The translations under genes and the position numbers were made by a program. Of a stretch of DNA of 45,530 bases, positions 27,263-37,783 are shown piece after piece. The notes under the pieces were generated by a model, which searched no databases, was not told where the DNA came from, and worked only from the letters and a program-made list of their open reading frames with translations. The DNA comes from Candidatus Uhrbacteria bacterium (lineage in GTDB: Bacteria > Patescibacteriota > Patescibacteriia > UBA9934): the NCBI GenBank assembly GCA_943359345.1, contig CALRHE010000006.1, positions 1-45,530 on the forward strand. Reading direction: 5' to 3'. Positions within the stretch are counted from its first letter, which is position 1. The number at the start of each line of letters is the position of its first letter.

Positions 27263-27290
27263 GGTACTTTCTTTGCATAAAGAAAGTACC
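27263..27290. terminator. Perfect 12-bp hairpin
   Basis: ggtactttcttt-gcat-aaagaaagtacc. Confidence 0.6.
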
Positions 27291-27372
27291 TCCCACCGAA
27301 GGTGTTGGGGCCGACAGGCCGATGAAAAACCGTAGGGCTACTGATCCTTCGTTACCTCAGGATGGTGAAAAT

Positions 27373-28002
27373 CTACAAACACGGCCTAATAATTGCCTCA
27401 ATTTTAGCAAAAACCTCATCAATCGGGCCATTAGCCTCAACCCGATGCCAAACATTTTTCAAAAGTGGGTGCTCCGACATCACGCGGTAACCCTCGGTCA
27501 CCTTTTCAAAAAATTTGGTATCCAATGATTCGAACTTGTCGCCAACTCGATCACTGGTTCTGGCCAAGGCTAGCTCAAGCGGAACATCTAAAAACACTAC
27601 CATGTCAGGCGCGCAGCACTTTATAGCCTCAGCATTAATGGCTAAAATAGTCTCTAGGCCCAGATCTCGTCCAAAGCCCTGAAAAGCCACGCTACTGATA
27701 TAATTTCGGTCTGCAATGACAATCGCTCCCCTCTCAACCGCCGGCTTGACGATTGATCGCAGTGACTGGGCTCTGGCCGCGGCAAACAAATAAGCCTCAC
27801 ACACGGGCTCCATGGTGACTGTAAACGATCTGGTTTGAACAAGTTTCCGAATGGCTTCAGCAATGGCATCACCACCTGGCTCCCGCGTCCAAATAATCTC
27901 GCGATCAGGAAAATGTTCCTGCAAAGACTCAGCAAAACGCTTTGACTGGGTAGTTTTACCAGCTCCAACAACCCCCTCAAAAACGATATAGCAACCCGAC
28001 AT
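27373..28002 (-). CDS. tmk: Thymidylate kinase
   Basis: IVFEGVVGAGKTTQSKRFAESL...WTREPGG...DRNYISSVAFQGFGR. Confidence 0.92.
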   Translation of the reverse strand: MSGCYIVFEGVVGAGKTTQSKRFAESLQEHFPDREIIWTREPGGDAIAEAIRKLVQTRSFTVTMEPVCEAYLFAAARAQSLRSIVKPAVERGAIVIADRNYISSVAFQGFGRDLGLETILAINAEAIKCCAPDMVVFLDVPLELALARTSDRVGDKFESLDTKFFEKVTEGYRVMSEHPLLKNVWHRVEANGPIDEVFAKIEAIIRPCL

Positions 28003-28005
28003 AGG

Positions 28006-28947
28006 CTAACGACGAACTTTTTTAGCTAGCTGATACAAAGTAAACATAACCCGATTTTTTGAAACGTCAATTGTGCCTGGCATGCGTACAACCGCGCCGC
28101 CAAAACCATTTTTAAACCTAGAAATACCGGCCCAAGCATGGTCGTCACCCGCCTCAGGAGGAGCTATACCCCAAAAGTCGTAAGCTACTAAGCCCTTGGC
28201 TTTAGCGTCCCAGATCAAAAAGTTGTGCAAGGCGTAAGGAGCCATGACGTTGCGATACAAATTGCTCGAGGCACCATGCAAATAAGTACGCACGCCAAAA
28301 GCGTCAATCATGATGTTGGCCGCCAAGGGTCGATCTTCGTAAAAGGCCATGGCCATAAAGGCTTTGCAGTCTGGACCCCTCAGCATCTTAAGCATGGTTT
28401 TATAGCGCTCAACCTCATGCAAGCTAAATTTATCGCGTTCAGCGGTTTGCTGCATCAAGCGCACCAGGTCTTCGAAACGGTCGATCTCGACAATGCTCGC
28501 CGTGACCCCTTTTTTCTCTGCCAAACGGATGTTATAGCGAGTTTTTTGCTTCATGTTCTCAACGATCTTGGCTTCCGGTTGTGTGAGATCGATAATCGTC
28601 GTCACCGAGGGCTGGCGATCTTTAGCTTTCACGCCGCGGCGCGGTCGGGTTACGGGTTCGAGCTTCAAAAAGGCACCCCCGCGAAGTTTTTTGGACAATA
28701 AATCAATGGCCACCTTGGGCGTAGCATCGCCAAGCGGACCTTTGGGAACGTGCCAGTAGCTCGACTTGAGCGGCAGCGGATATTCAATAGCTTGAGCAAC
28801 CACGAGCTTATCTTTCACTTGTTCATGAAGACGCACGACCTTAAAACCGAGCGCCGTTTGAAAATCGCCCCACTCCCAAGATTGCAAAAAGGCCCCAAAC
28901 GGCGGGGTGTACTCTGCCACTAACTTGTTCCACGAACTCTGGTCCAC
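28006..28947 (-). CDS. FemAB/FemX-like peptidoglycan bridge-forming aminoacyltransferase
   Basis: FLQSWEWGDFQTALGFKVVRL; MKQKTRYNIRLAEKKGV; YDFWGIAPP. Confidence 0.88.
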   Translation of the reverse strand: MDQSSWNKLVAEYTPPFGAFLQSWEWGDFQTALGFKVVRLHEQVKDKLVVAQAIEYPLPLKSSYWHVPKGPLGDATPKVAIDLLSKKLRGGAFLKLEPVTRPRRGVKAKDRQPSVTTIIDLTQPEAKIVENMKQKTRYNIRLAEKKGVTASIVEIDRFEDLVRLMQQTAERDKFSLHEVERYKTMLKMLRGPDCKAFMAMAFYEDRPLAANIMIDAFGVRTYLHGASSNLYRNVMAPYALHNFLIWDAKAKGLVAYDFWGIAPPEAGDDHAWAGISRFKNGFGGAVVRMPGTIDVSKNRVMFTLYQLAKKVRR

Positions 28948-28950
28948 AAA

Positions 28951-29502
28951 TTAACGATGCTTACCAATCATCTGTAAGGCTGATTTTACTCTCTCTGCCG
29001 AGGTCTCGCCAATGACATGCGGCAAAACTGCTGCTATGTCATCTTTGGTATAACCCAAATTCTCGAGCGCATCGGTCACGTCGTCGCGAACCATGGGCGA
29101 GCCAGCCGTGTCGCCGACGAGTACACCTTTCAAATCAAGAATGATTTTCTGAGCCGTCTTCTTACCAACGCCCGAGATACTGGTAAAAAAGTCGAGATCG
29201 CCAGTTTGAATATGCTTACGCAGTGAGTCTGACGAGGCCGCAGCTAAAATTTTCTGGCCGATCTTTGGACCCACGCCCTGGACATCAGTTAAGAGCACGA
29301 ACAAATCTTTTTCGTCACGCGTCAAAAAACCGTACAAATCATGTTTATCTTCCCGAATAACTTCAGACACATAAAACTTCACCTTGTCCCCTACTTCAGC
29401 TGCGACTCGAGTAGTGAAGATCCGATAGCCAATGCCAGCGACGTTGATGATCACAGCGTCGGATTCATGTTCAGCGAGAATGCCCTCTAAAAATGCGATC
29501 AT
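28951..29502 (-). CDS. ruvA: Holliday junction branch migration protein RuvA
   Basis: MIAFLEGILAEHESDAVIINVAGIGYRI; VQGVGPKIGQKIL; SISGVGKKTAQKIILDLK. Confidence 0.95.
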   Translation of the reverse strand: MIAFLEGILAEHESDAVIINVAGIGYRIFTTRVAAEVGDKVKFYVSEVIREDKHDLYGFLTRDEKDLFVLLTDVQGVGPKIGQKILAAASSDSLRKHIQTGDLDFFTSISGVGKKTAQKIILDLKGVLVGDTAGSPMVRDDVTDALENLGYTKDDIAAVLPHVIGETSAERVKSALQMIGKHR

Positions 29503-29503
29503 A

Positions 29504-30694
29504 TTAGTCCAATGTCAGATGGCGATCATGCAAGAACTTTTGGGCTAGGCGAGCACGGCGGCGGAGCTCGTTGATATGCTCGCCGAAGTTGGCTTTGCGG
29601 TCTGGATCGCGGATCAAATCGTGAACCTTCGCCATGACTTCGCCACGCACGGGTCCGTAGGGCGTCTTCAGGAGGTCGAAAACCGTATCGGCATCTATCT
29701 GAGCCTCTTGTAAAGCCTCACGTAAAGCGTTTTTCTTGCCTCGGCGCACGGCTTCTTCGCGAGCCGCGTGTCGCTCAGGCATAGCCTCACGCTCAGACTT
29801 AAACAAGTTTAGGAGGATATGCAGGTCAGCGCTATAGACCCTGTTCACATACACCAAACTACCCAGGATAGCGTCGAGAAATATGGTGGCCGGTAGGAGA
29901 TCTAGAAAAACCGCGGAGTTCAGCCCAGCCCGTTCGGCAATGGCAGCAAAAGCTCGATATTTTATAGGGTCCGGGCCCTTATTAAAGGCCTGAATCACGT
30001 CAATGTGACACCGAATAAGCTCAGTAAAAAGCTTGGATTTGGTAGCTGGGATATCAAGTGCCTCAAGCACTGCCTCACGCGTACTAGCGTACTCGTCAGC
30101 AGCGCTCTGATGGGCATGCTCCGGGTAATGCACCCGAATGCCGTAAGCCTCGTAAAAAGTCTGGGCGCTACCCGAAGCCTGGTGAGCGCGACGCAGCTTA
30201 TCGTAACGGGTCTTCATGGGCTCGGTGGCTAACTTAAGCTGCGAGGCAAAGCCCTCAGCCTCGCCCCGACTACCAGGTAGAGCCTCGAACGATACAGCTT
30301 CGTGCTTAGCTAGGTCATGGCACAGAGCATAGGCCGACAAAAAAGCTACTTGCGACCGGAGCGTTTCCTCCAGTGCATGGGCCTCGAGGACATAAGCTTT
30401 CTCACGGATTAACTCTTCGATCTCGGCTAAGCTCGCACCTTGCTCGATGGCCCCGAGCCCCGCCAAAATACGTTTGACGTGATCGGACACAAAGTCTCCT
30501 TCAGCGTGAAAAGGTGGGGTTTGGGGAGTAGTTTTGAGCCGACCTACGGGCGCAACAATGTTCACGAAATGCTCGAAAACTTTATCGGCTCGGACCCGAG
30601 CTGTTGGGGTCAACAAGCACTCTATCCAATCTACAAAATACCTCGCCGTTGGTCTCGGGATAAGCTTTGGTGCTCGGAATACAGGCTGAAACAT
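29504..30694 (-). CDS. Hypothetical protein, possibly HD-domain-like
   Basis: Histidine/HD-type motifs: FHAEGDFVSDHV, YALCHDLAKHE, YPEHAHQSA, RCHID. Confidence 0.5.
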   Translation of the reverse strand: MFQPVFRAPKLIPRPTARYFVDWIECLLTPTARVRADKVFEHFVNIVAPVGRLKTTPQTPPFHAEGDFVSDHVKRILAGLGAIEQGASLAEIEELIREKAYVLEAHALEETLRSQVAFLSAYALCHDLAKHEAVSFEALPGSRGEAEGFASQLKLATEPMKTRYDKLRRAHQASGSAQTFYEAYGIRVHYPEHAHQSAADEYASTREAVLEALDIPATKSKLFTELIRCHIDVIQAFNKGPDPIKYRAFAAIAERAGLNSAVFLDLLPATIFLDAILGSLVYVNRVYSADLHILLNLFKSEREAMPERHAAREEAVRRGKKNALREALQEAQIDADTVFDLLKTPYGPVRGEVMAKVHDLIRDPDRKANFGEHINELRRRARLAQKFLHDRHLTLD

Positions 30695-30697
30695 AAA

Positions 30698-31525
30698 TTA
30701 AGCCCGATTAATTTGCTCCAAAATCGCCTGCACACTCGGGGCTGGTCGACCCGGCTCCGGCTGAAAACCCCAACACCGGTCCTGTCCAAACGTGAAGCCA
30801 CCAAATGTTTGGTGGAGCTTGGGTGCTAAATCTGAGTCTTGGAGCGAGACTCGACCCGTACCTTCAAAAATTAGCACCTGCGGCGGTTGTTCGTACAAAT
30901 CCGCCAGTACAAAACTAAGTGACTCACGAATTTTAATATCAGCACGACGTGATTTTACAATAAAAATGTTGCCGGCTTGCTCGCGAGCATCCCAAGCCCG
31001 CTTAGCTTCCTCAACTGAGCCAGCGGCTGGACTGCCAAGCTCGTTCATGAGACTAACATAGTAGTCGCGAATGCGCTTTTGATCGGCTGGCGCGATCCCC
31101 TCTTTCTTAAGCTCCCACACAAACCCTCTATCGATCATGCCCACGCCGCGTACGAGTACTGGATCAAAACCAAGGGCCTGTAAACGCTCATCGGTCAGTT
31201 CATATATCTGCAAAAACTGCTCAAGCGAGCTTAAACGTTGCATGCGGTCGAGATTGTCGTAGCGGTGATGATCGATGATCACCACCTCATAACCAATTAA
31301 ACGGAGCTCGGCCTCAACTGTTGGACCTGGAATTTCAACAATGGCCACTCGAATGGCCTCATGATCAGCGTACTTGAGGCGAGCTATCAAGTTAGGCTCG
31401 TTGTACAGGCGAGCCCCGTGAGGTTGTTCAGAAATAACCGTTGGGTATCCGGCGACTTGAGCAATTTTCAAAATCAGCAGTGACTCCTCATCATTCTTTG
31501 GACAAACTAAAATCGGAGTCAACAT
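30698..31525 (-). CDS. Hypothetical DHH-like protein
   Basis: YEVVIIDHHRYDNLDR motif; weak overall similarity. Confidence 0.45.
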   Translation of the reverse strand: MLTPILVCPKNDEESLLILKIAQVAGYPTVISEQPHGARLYNEPNLIARLKYADHEAIRVAIVEIPGPTVEAELRLIGYEVVIIDHHRYDNLDRMQRLSSLEQFLQIYELTDERLQALGFDPVLVRGVGMIDRGFVWELKKEGIAPADQKRIRDYYVSLMNELGSPAAGSVEEAKRAWDAREQAGNIFIVKSRRADIKIRESLSFVLADLYEQPPQVLIFEGTGRVSLQDSDLAPKLHQTFGGFTFGQDRCWGFQPEPGRPAPSVQAILEQINRA

Positions 31526-31581
31526 ATATGCCCTAGTTTACAGCATATTCAAAACTGGCACGAAAATACAAACGCATTGCC

Positions 31582-32340
31582 TTATTGCTCAAAAGCATCG
31601 CCGATCAGGTCTTGTTCACACTCCTTTAAGGCCGTGTAAAAGTCGTGTTCATCATCAATGGTTGCGAACTCTGGATATTTTGCTAATACCGGTATGTAAA
31701 ACTCATCTCGTCGCAGACTCTCCGATTTTGCCCCGCCCAACATCTCAATCTTGGCTATATTTAAAATCACGTCATCCATCAACATGAACTCGTATGAAAC
31801 ATCAAGATCGATATACACGAGACGGTTAAGCTCTTTATTAAACACCAGATTGTCACCGTTAAGATCAACGACTACCGCTGGTTCACCAGCCTTGAGTTGT
31901 TGAATATTTTTCTTGAGCGTATGAATAAAACTAGTGATTTTAGTTTTAACTGCTTCATCCTCAATATCTACTGGATAATACTCAGACACCCGGGCAGGGT
32001 CTGCTAGTTCTACGTATTCTTGAGCAAGCAAGTTTAGGTCTGGATGATCAGGATTTTTAATAAACCGGGAGCGCGCGATCACGTCACCATATTCTGACCG
32101 TAAAGCGCGATAGCGTATTTGCAATTCGGCCTTAAACTCGTCATCAAAACCACCCACGTCGTTATAGCTCAAAACTCTCTCGGGTTGGCCTGATTTTTCT
32201 GGGCCGAGCGCAAAATCCTTAACCACGAGGCGCTTTGGGCCTTGGGACTTTTTACGATTCCGGGCAGTATAAACATTGGTCTCGGCGCCTTGGCCTACGT
32301 GGCGCAAAGCATAATCTCCCATGCGCTTATTTTCACCCAT
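31582..32340 (-). CDS. Protein kinase/APH-like fold protein
   Basis: VVDLNGDNLVFNKELNRLVYIDLDVS resembles kinase-like catalytic and metal-binding segments. Confidence 0.45.
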   Translation of the reverse strand: MGENKRMGDYALRHVGQGAETNVYTARNRKKSQGPKRLVVKDFALGPEKSGQPERVLSYNDVGGFDDEFKAELQIRYRALRSEYGDVIARSRFIKNPDHPDLNLLAQEYVELADPARVSEYYPVDIEDEAVKTKITSFIHTLKKNIQQLKAGEPAVVVDLNGDNLVFNKELNRLVYIDLDVSYEFMLMDDVILNIAKIEMLGGAKSESLRRDEFYIPVLAKYPEFATIDDEHDFYTALKECEQDLIGDAFEQ

Positions 32341-32343
32341 AAT

Positions 32344-35241
32344 TTAGAAACCAATCCAAATATCTTGTTCAGCTACCCGGAATTGTAGCTGGTGAGTAGC
32401 ATCAGGATCCTCGGCAAAGTCGAGCTGGCTTGAAAGTGTGTCGACTGTTAAGTCGTTAACATGCTCTTCAAACATGAGCTTAACCTCAGCTGAGGTCGAC
32501 CAGACTTTAAGGTTGATACGCTCAGCAATAGTAAGTCCGGCATCCTTGCGCAATCCATTAACACGGCGTGTGAGCTCGCGAGCCATGCCTTCGCGGACAA
32601 GTTCGGGTGTGAGGGTCAAGTCGAGCTCAACTGCGAGCTCAGCGCCCTGTTTGACCGTAGCTTTTTTAACGTTGACTTCGTCGAGGATGACGGCGAGCAG
32701 AGCCTTTGAGAGCTTGCCGCTTGGGGTCGAGATCGTAACCTGGCCGAGGACCTGTTTTACAGCCTTACCAGCCTGGTCGCGCACCTCCATGATACGTGAC
32801 ACGATAGCCCGGACCTCGCCCATGGCCTCAAGTGACTGCTTGTTGATCTTGGAAGCCTCTGGCCAGCCTGCAAGATGCACCGACCCACCGCTAGACCCTT
32901 CGCCTTCGCTCAGGGTTTGGAGTTCGAGCCAAATCATCTCGGCCAAAAATGGCATAAACGGGGCTAGCATCTTTGCGAAAGTCGCTAGAACTGTGCGCAG
33001 AGTAGCCAGGGCCTCAGAGCGGTCCTCCCCCGCTGTCTTCATACGGTCACGTGAACGACGAACATACCAAGTAGACAAGTCGGTCACGAACGACTGCAAA
33101 ACGCGGGAGGCGTCGGCCAGCTCGTAGGCTTCCAAGTCCTTAGTCTCGGTTTCGAGCGTCTCGTGCAATCGAGCCATAATCCAAACATCGAGCACGTGCT
33201 TCTGGTTTGGTACTCGCCCGTCGTCCTGCTCGGCGTACAGCTTGTAGAAGCTCAAGCAGTTGCGTAAAATCGTAATAAACTTCTTGCCGACCTCGTCAAC
33301 ACCCGCTTCCGTAAAGCGAATATCGCCGGCGCGGACAACTGGGGTCGACATCAGGTAATAACGCACAGCATCAGCCCCATATTTTTCCATCACCGCCATG
33401 GGGTCTGGATAGTTATTCAAACGCTTGCTCATTTTCTTGCCATCTTCAGCCAAAACCGTGCCGTTTACAATCACGTTCTTGAAGGCTGCCTTACCAAATA
33501 ATGCATTGGCGAGGACATGGAGCGTATAGAACCAGCCACGAGTCTGATCTTGACCTTCGGCAATAAATTCAGCTGGGAACTTTTTGGCAAAATCACGTTC
33601 GTGCTCAAACGGATAGTGCAGCTGAGAGTATGGCATGGAGCCTGACTCAAACCAGCAGTCGAGCACTTCAGGAATGCGCTTGTACTCACGCCCGTCGACA
33701 GTGAAAGTCAGATTGTCGATGACGTGTTTGTGAAGGTCTTTGACCTCGTGGCCAACTAATTTTTCAAGCTCGACTTTTGAACCGACCACGTACACGTGAC
33801 CGTCCTCAGATTTCCAGACTGGCAGCGGTGTGCCCCAAAACCGGGAACGCGAAATGGACCAGTCGCGGGCCCCTTCTAGCCATTTCCCAAAGCGCCCCTG
33901 CTTCATGTTGTCCGGCACCCAGTTGATGTTCTGGTTATTTTTGACGAGCTCATCGTTCATGCTTGCAACCTTTACAAACCAAGAACTAGCGGCGTAGTTC
34001 AAAAGCGGCGTATCGCAGCGCCAACAGTGCGGGTAGCTGTGTACGACTTTCTCTTTGGCAAAGAGCTTGCCCTCGTGGGCTAGCCATTTAATGATCTGGA
34101 TGTCGATATCGCTGTATGAGCCCTTGGCTTTCATCGGAATGTCTCCGACCTTATAGCCTTCGGCCTCAAGAGGTTCGGCGACCTCGGGCACAAACTGGCC
34201 GTTCATTTTTACATGAAAGAGCGGTTTCACGTTCTCGGCTTCGCCAAGCATCATGTCATCCTCACCAAAGGCGGGAGCAATGTGCACAATGCCTGTACCG
34301 CTGTCGTCAGACACAAAATCAGCGGCTACCACGCGATACGCATTAGCGTGCTGAGGGAAATACGGAAAAATCGGATCGTAAGTCGACTCGGACAGCTGGT
34401 TACCGATGAAGGTTTCAACAATCTTATGCTGCTTATCCTTAAAAACATGCTCGACACGCAATTTGGCAACGATGTACTTGCCTCCCTCATGCTCGACCAA
34501 GCAATATTCCATGTCAGCACCAACGGCTAGCAAAACGTTACCTGGCAAAGTCCAAGGGGTCGTCGTCCAAATCAAAACTTTGGCACCCACGTACGGTCCG
34601 CTTGTGAGCTCGACCGCCACCGTGACAGTAATATCGGTAACATCTAGGTAACCCTGAGCAACTTCAAAGTTGGACAAGGTCGTCTCGCAGCGTGGACACA
34701 TGTGCATGGGCTTGTAGCCCTCGTAGATAAGGCCTTTGTCCCAGAGCGTCCGGAAGACCCACCAGATAGATTCCATGAACGGCACGTCCATGGTGCGATA
34801 GGCATTATCCATGTCTACAAAGCGACCCAGGCGGCGAATAACTTGCTTCCAATCTTCAGCGTAAGCTAAAACCTGAGCTTCACAACTCTCATTAAACTTA
34901 CCGACCCCGTAATCTAAAATGTCCTGTTTGGATTTCAGGTCGAACTTTTTCTCCACGATGTTCTCGATCGGCAAACCATGACAATCCCAACCCCAACGCC
35001 GCTCGACGCGGTACCCTTTCATGGTCCAAAAACGGGGTACCACGTCCTTAATCACACTTGCCACAATGTGTCCGTAATGTGGCAAACCAGTAGCAAACGG
35101 AGGGCCGTCGTAAAAAGTATACGGCTTTGAGCTAGGCCGTTCGCTAACAGAACGCTCAAAAATATGGTGTTTCTCCCAATACGCCAAAATTTCGTGTTCC
35201 TCAACGGCGTGAACAGAAATAGAAACTTCAGACATAGACAA
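32344..35241 (-). CDS. ileS: Isoleucine--tRNA ligase
   Basis: FYDGPPFATGLPHYGHIVASVIKDVVPRFWTMKGYRVERRWGWDCHGLPIE; DGKKMSKRLNNYPDP. Confidence 0.97.
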   Translation of the reverse strand: MSMSEVSISVHAVEEHEILAYWEKHHIFERSVSERPSSKPYTFYDGPPFATGLPHYGHIVASVIKDVVPRFWTMKGYRVERRWGWDCHGLPIENIVEKKFDLKSKQDILDYGVGKFNESCEAQVLAYAEDWKQVIRRLGRFVDMDNAYRTMDVPFMESIWWVFRTLWDKGLIYEGYKPMHMCPRCETTLSNFEVAQGYLDVTDITVTVAVELTSGPYVGAKVLIWTTTPWTLPGNVLLAVGADMEYCLVEHEGGKYIVAKLRVEHVFKDKQHKIVETFIGNQLSESTYDPIFPYFPQHANAYRVVAADFVSDDSGTGIVHIAPAFGEDDMMLGEAENVKPLFHVKMNGQFVPEVAEPLEAEGYKVGDIPMKAKGSYSDIDIQIIKWLAHEGKLFAKEKVVHSYPHCWRCDTPLLNYAASSWFVKVASMNDELVKNNQNINWVPDNMKQGRFGKWLEGARDWSISRSRFWGTPLPVWKSEDGHVYVVGSKVELEKLVGHEVKDLHKHVIDNLTFTVDGREYKRIPEVLDCWFESGSMPYSQLHYPFEHERDFAKKFPAEFIAEGQDQTRGWFYTLHVLANALFGKAAFKNVIVNGTVLAEDGKKMSKRLNNYPDPMAVMEKYGADAVRYYLMSTPVVRAGDIRFTEAGVDEVGKKFITILRNCLSFYKLYAEQDDGRVPNQKHVLDVWIMARLHETLETETKDLEAYELADASRVLQSFVTDLSTWYVRRSRDRMKTAGEDRSEALATLRTVLATFAKMLAPFMPFLAEMIWLELQTLSEGEGSSGGSVHLAGWPEASKINKQSLEAMGEVRAIVSRIMEVRDQAGKAVKQVLGQVTISTPSGKLSKALLAVILDEVNVKKATVKQGAELAVELDLTLTPELVREGMARELTRRVNGLRKDAGLTIAERINLKVWSTSAEVKLMFEEHVNDLTVDTLSSQLDFAEDPDATHQLQFRVAEQDIWIGF

Positions 35242-35303
35242 CTCAAAGTCTAAAGCCGAAAGCCGAAAGTGGCAAGTAACGGTGACGCCAAAATAAAATC
35301 AGC

Positions 35304-36416
35304 TTAGAGACTGTACTGCTCAAAGAATGGCCAAAATATATCGGCCACGTCAAAGTTGAAGTTCTTGCCATTAGGGTAGATATGTTTTAAGCCATCAACG
35401 ATGATGAGTTGATATTCGTTATCGTCTGCAATGAGAGACTGCGCATACGTGAAGCTAACCGTGTCCGATGTCGAGCTGTAGGTGTACTCATCGGCTAACT
35501 GTTCAAAATCTAAAAACCCATTAACATAATTTTCTTTCAACGGACTACCCTCACTCACGGCCGATTCGTCTAAGGGAAAGGCTTTAACACCGGCGCCGTT
35601 TGTGAGGCTTGGATCAACCGCCCCGATAATTTGAATGACTGGTCGCGGAGTCACCTCGATTCCGTCCGCAGCAAGCGTAGTTTTAATCTGGCTACTGGCT
35701 CGACCCAAGGCACCGGCGGCTGTGGGGGCAAAGGCAGCAAACACGTCAGACATCTCTAGGGCTAGACGGCTAGTAAAACCGGCGCCGTTAGAAAATCCGG
35801 TCGCATACAACCTGTCCGTATCGACGGCATACTTTTCGTCGACAAACTCAACCATGGCTCGCGTAAAGGCCACGTCGTCATACAGTTTCTGATCGGGATA
35901 TTGGCTATCCAAAACGCGGGGTAATTCGTATGAATTCCATTTGGTCTGATAAGTGGTGCGAGACTTTTTAGCCGGGTTGGTGCTGGTCTGCTCAACTGAA
36001 CCAACATAATATTTCAGGGCGGTTGGAAAAATCACCATCAAACCCTCGGCATCGGCCTTAGCCTTCCAACCAGTTTCGCCGTAAGCCAGGTCTCCCCCGC
36101 CACCAGAACCGTGGAACATAAACACGACCGGAACTTTTAGCTCGTCCGACAAATTGGTTGGACGGTAAGCAATGAACTTACGCTCGACGCCATCAACCTG
36201 GAGCGTGTAGTCCTGTTTGCCAGCAGCGGTGACTAAATGATCCGGCTGGTCAGTTTTTTGTGTGGGGGGCATCGGATAACCTGTCTGGTCAATTTTATAA
36301 TCAGGAGAGAAAGGGGCAACGGGAGAAAAAGGGGCAAACATCAAAATACCGACTCCGATGCCAATCACAAAGCAAACAATAATCACCCCAATCGTTATTT
36401 TACCCAATTTAAGCAT
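35304..36416 (-). CDS. PHB depolymerase/LpqC-like secreted alpha/beta hydrolase
   Basis: VPVVFMFHGSGGGGDLAYGETGW; YATGFSNGAGFTSRLALEMSDVFAAFAPTAAG. Confidence 0.85.
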   Translation of the reverse strand: MLKLGKITIGVIIVCFVIGIGVGILMFAPFSPVAPFSPDYKIDQTGYPMPPTQKTDQPDHLVTAAGKQDYTLQVDGVERKFIAYRPTNLSDELKVPVVFMFHGSGGGGDLAYGETGWKAKADAEGLMVIFPTALKYYVGSVEQTSTNPAKKSRTTYQTKWNSYELPRVLDSQYPDQKLYDDVAFTRAMVEFVDEKYAVDTDRLYATGFSNGAGFTSRLALEMSDVFAAFAPTAAGALGRASSQIKTTLAADGIEVTPRPVIQIIGAVDPSLTNGAGVKAFPLDESAVSEGSPLKENYVNGFLDFEQLADEYTYSSTSDTVSFTYAQSLIADDNEYQLIIVDGLKHIYPNGKNFNFDVADIFWPFFEQYSL

Positions 36417-36515
36417 AGATTTGAACTATTAATTAACCACATTTACTATAGTTTAGCACGAATCATCCAATTCGTCTCAAGCCCCTCGCCATAGCCGGCG
36501 AGGGGTTCGGTATTT

Positions 36516-37130
36516 TTATAGGCGTCCGTATTCATCGGCAAAATAAGTCCCGGTCTGAACCTCGATAATTTCAAGCGGCACAACTCCGTGGTTACGAATA
36601 GTGTGTTTGGTGCCAGCAGGAATCGTGATATGGTCACCGGCTTTGACCACTGACTCGACGTCGTTCAAGGTGACCGTGCCCTCTCCGTTCGTGATTGTCC
36701 ACTCCTCGCTACGATGCTGGTGACGCTGGTACGACAATAATTTACCCGGATGCAAGAGTAAACGCTTGCTCTTAAAATTATCGGAGTTGAGTAAGATCTC
36801 AAAGCGTCCCCAAGGACGCTCCTCAAAGGTATGCTCTTTGAGCTCGGGAGCGTTCTCATCGCGCAACTGTTGCACGATGTGTTTTAGGCCTTGGCCAGTC
36901 CCCTTCTTCATGATTAAAATAGCATCTGGGGTATCAACGGCGATCAAATCATCGACGCCCAAAAAAACCGCACGCTTGGCTTGAGGAATAACGGAAATGT
37001 AAGCATTGTGAGCACCGTCATGCTCGAGCACCTGCGATGAGCTACCACGGCGCCCCACCACGTCTTCCCAGCTCCCAACATCGGCCCAGTCACCGACATA
37101 CGGCACGCACAAAATACCCTCAATCTTTTC
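36516..37130 (-). pseudogene. Mannose-1-phosphate guanylyltransferase, C-terminal remnant
   Basis: GDWADVGSWEDV...ERPWGRFEILLNSDNFKSKRLLLHPGKLLSYQRHQHRSEEWTITNGEGTV; in-frame TAG at the junction upstream of 37130; N-terminal half absent. Confidence 0.8.
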
Positions 37131-37194
37131 CTTCTAGATCACTGGGCGCAGACGCATCCTAGGCCAACCGGTTCCCACACCCATGGGTCGCATT

Positions 37195-37664
37195 GGCCGC
37201 ACCCTGAATTTTATGCGGAAATCGTCGGTTGGCATATTGGCAACCACCACACCACGGCACTCATCATGGAGGCCTTCCAAGATGCCGCTAGGCGAACCAA
37301 TACAGCTCCAAAATACTTCCACTCAGATCAGGGTAGCGAGTACGTCTCGGGGGCCTACGAATCACTGCTTGCGAGACACGATATGACGCCATCCCATAGC
37401 CGGAAAGGCAGCCCCTGGCAGAATGGTTACCAGGAATCCTTTTACTCTAACTTCAAGCTCGAGCTAGACAACGTAAAAAGATTTGAGCATGTCGGACAAC
37501 TCGTTGAGGCTGTCCACTACCAAAAAAGTTATTATAACAACAAGCGAATACACTCAGCTCATAGGATGCCACCGGTAGCCTTCCGGATACATCACGATCA
37601 AAAGATTAATGACCGACTATTTAACTCCAATTTACAAACTTCCCTCCTTCGTTCAAGTGTCTAA
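37195..37664 (+). mobile_element. IS3-family transposase C-terminal remnant
   Basis: EIVGWHIGNHHTTALIMEAFQDA...YFHSDQGSEYVSGAYESLL...SPWQNGYQESFYSNFKLEL...YNNKRIHSAHRMPPVAF. Confidence 0.88.
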
Positions 37665-37783
37665 AAAATGGGGTCCTTGCCAAAGACTTCAGTATAGCAT
37701 AAAATTAGCAAAAAGTCAAGGTTTTGACCAAAATTGACGCTGACTCGGCAAGAAGTGTATATAAGCATAAACTAAGTTGCATT

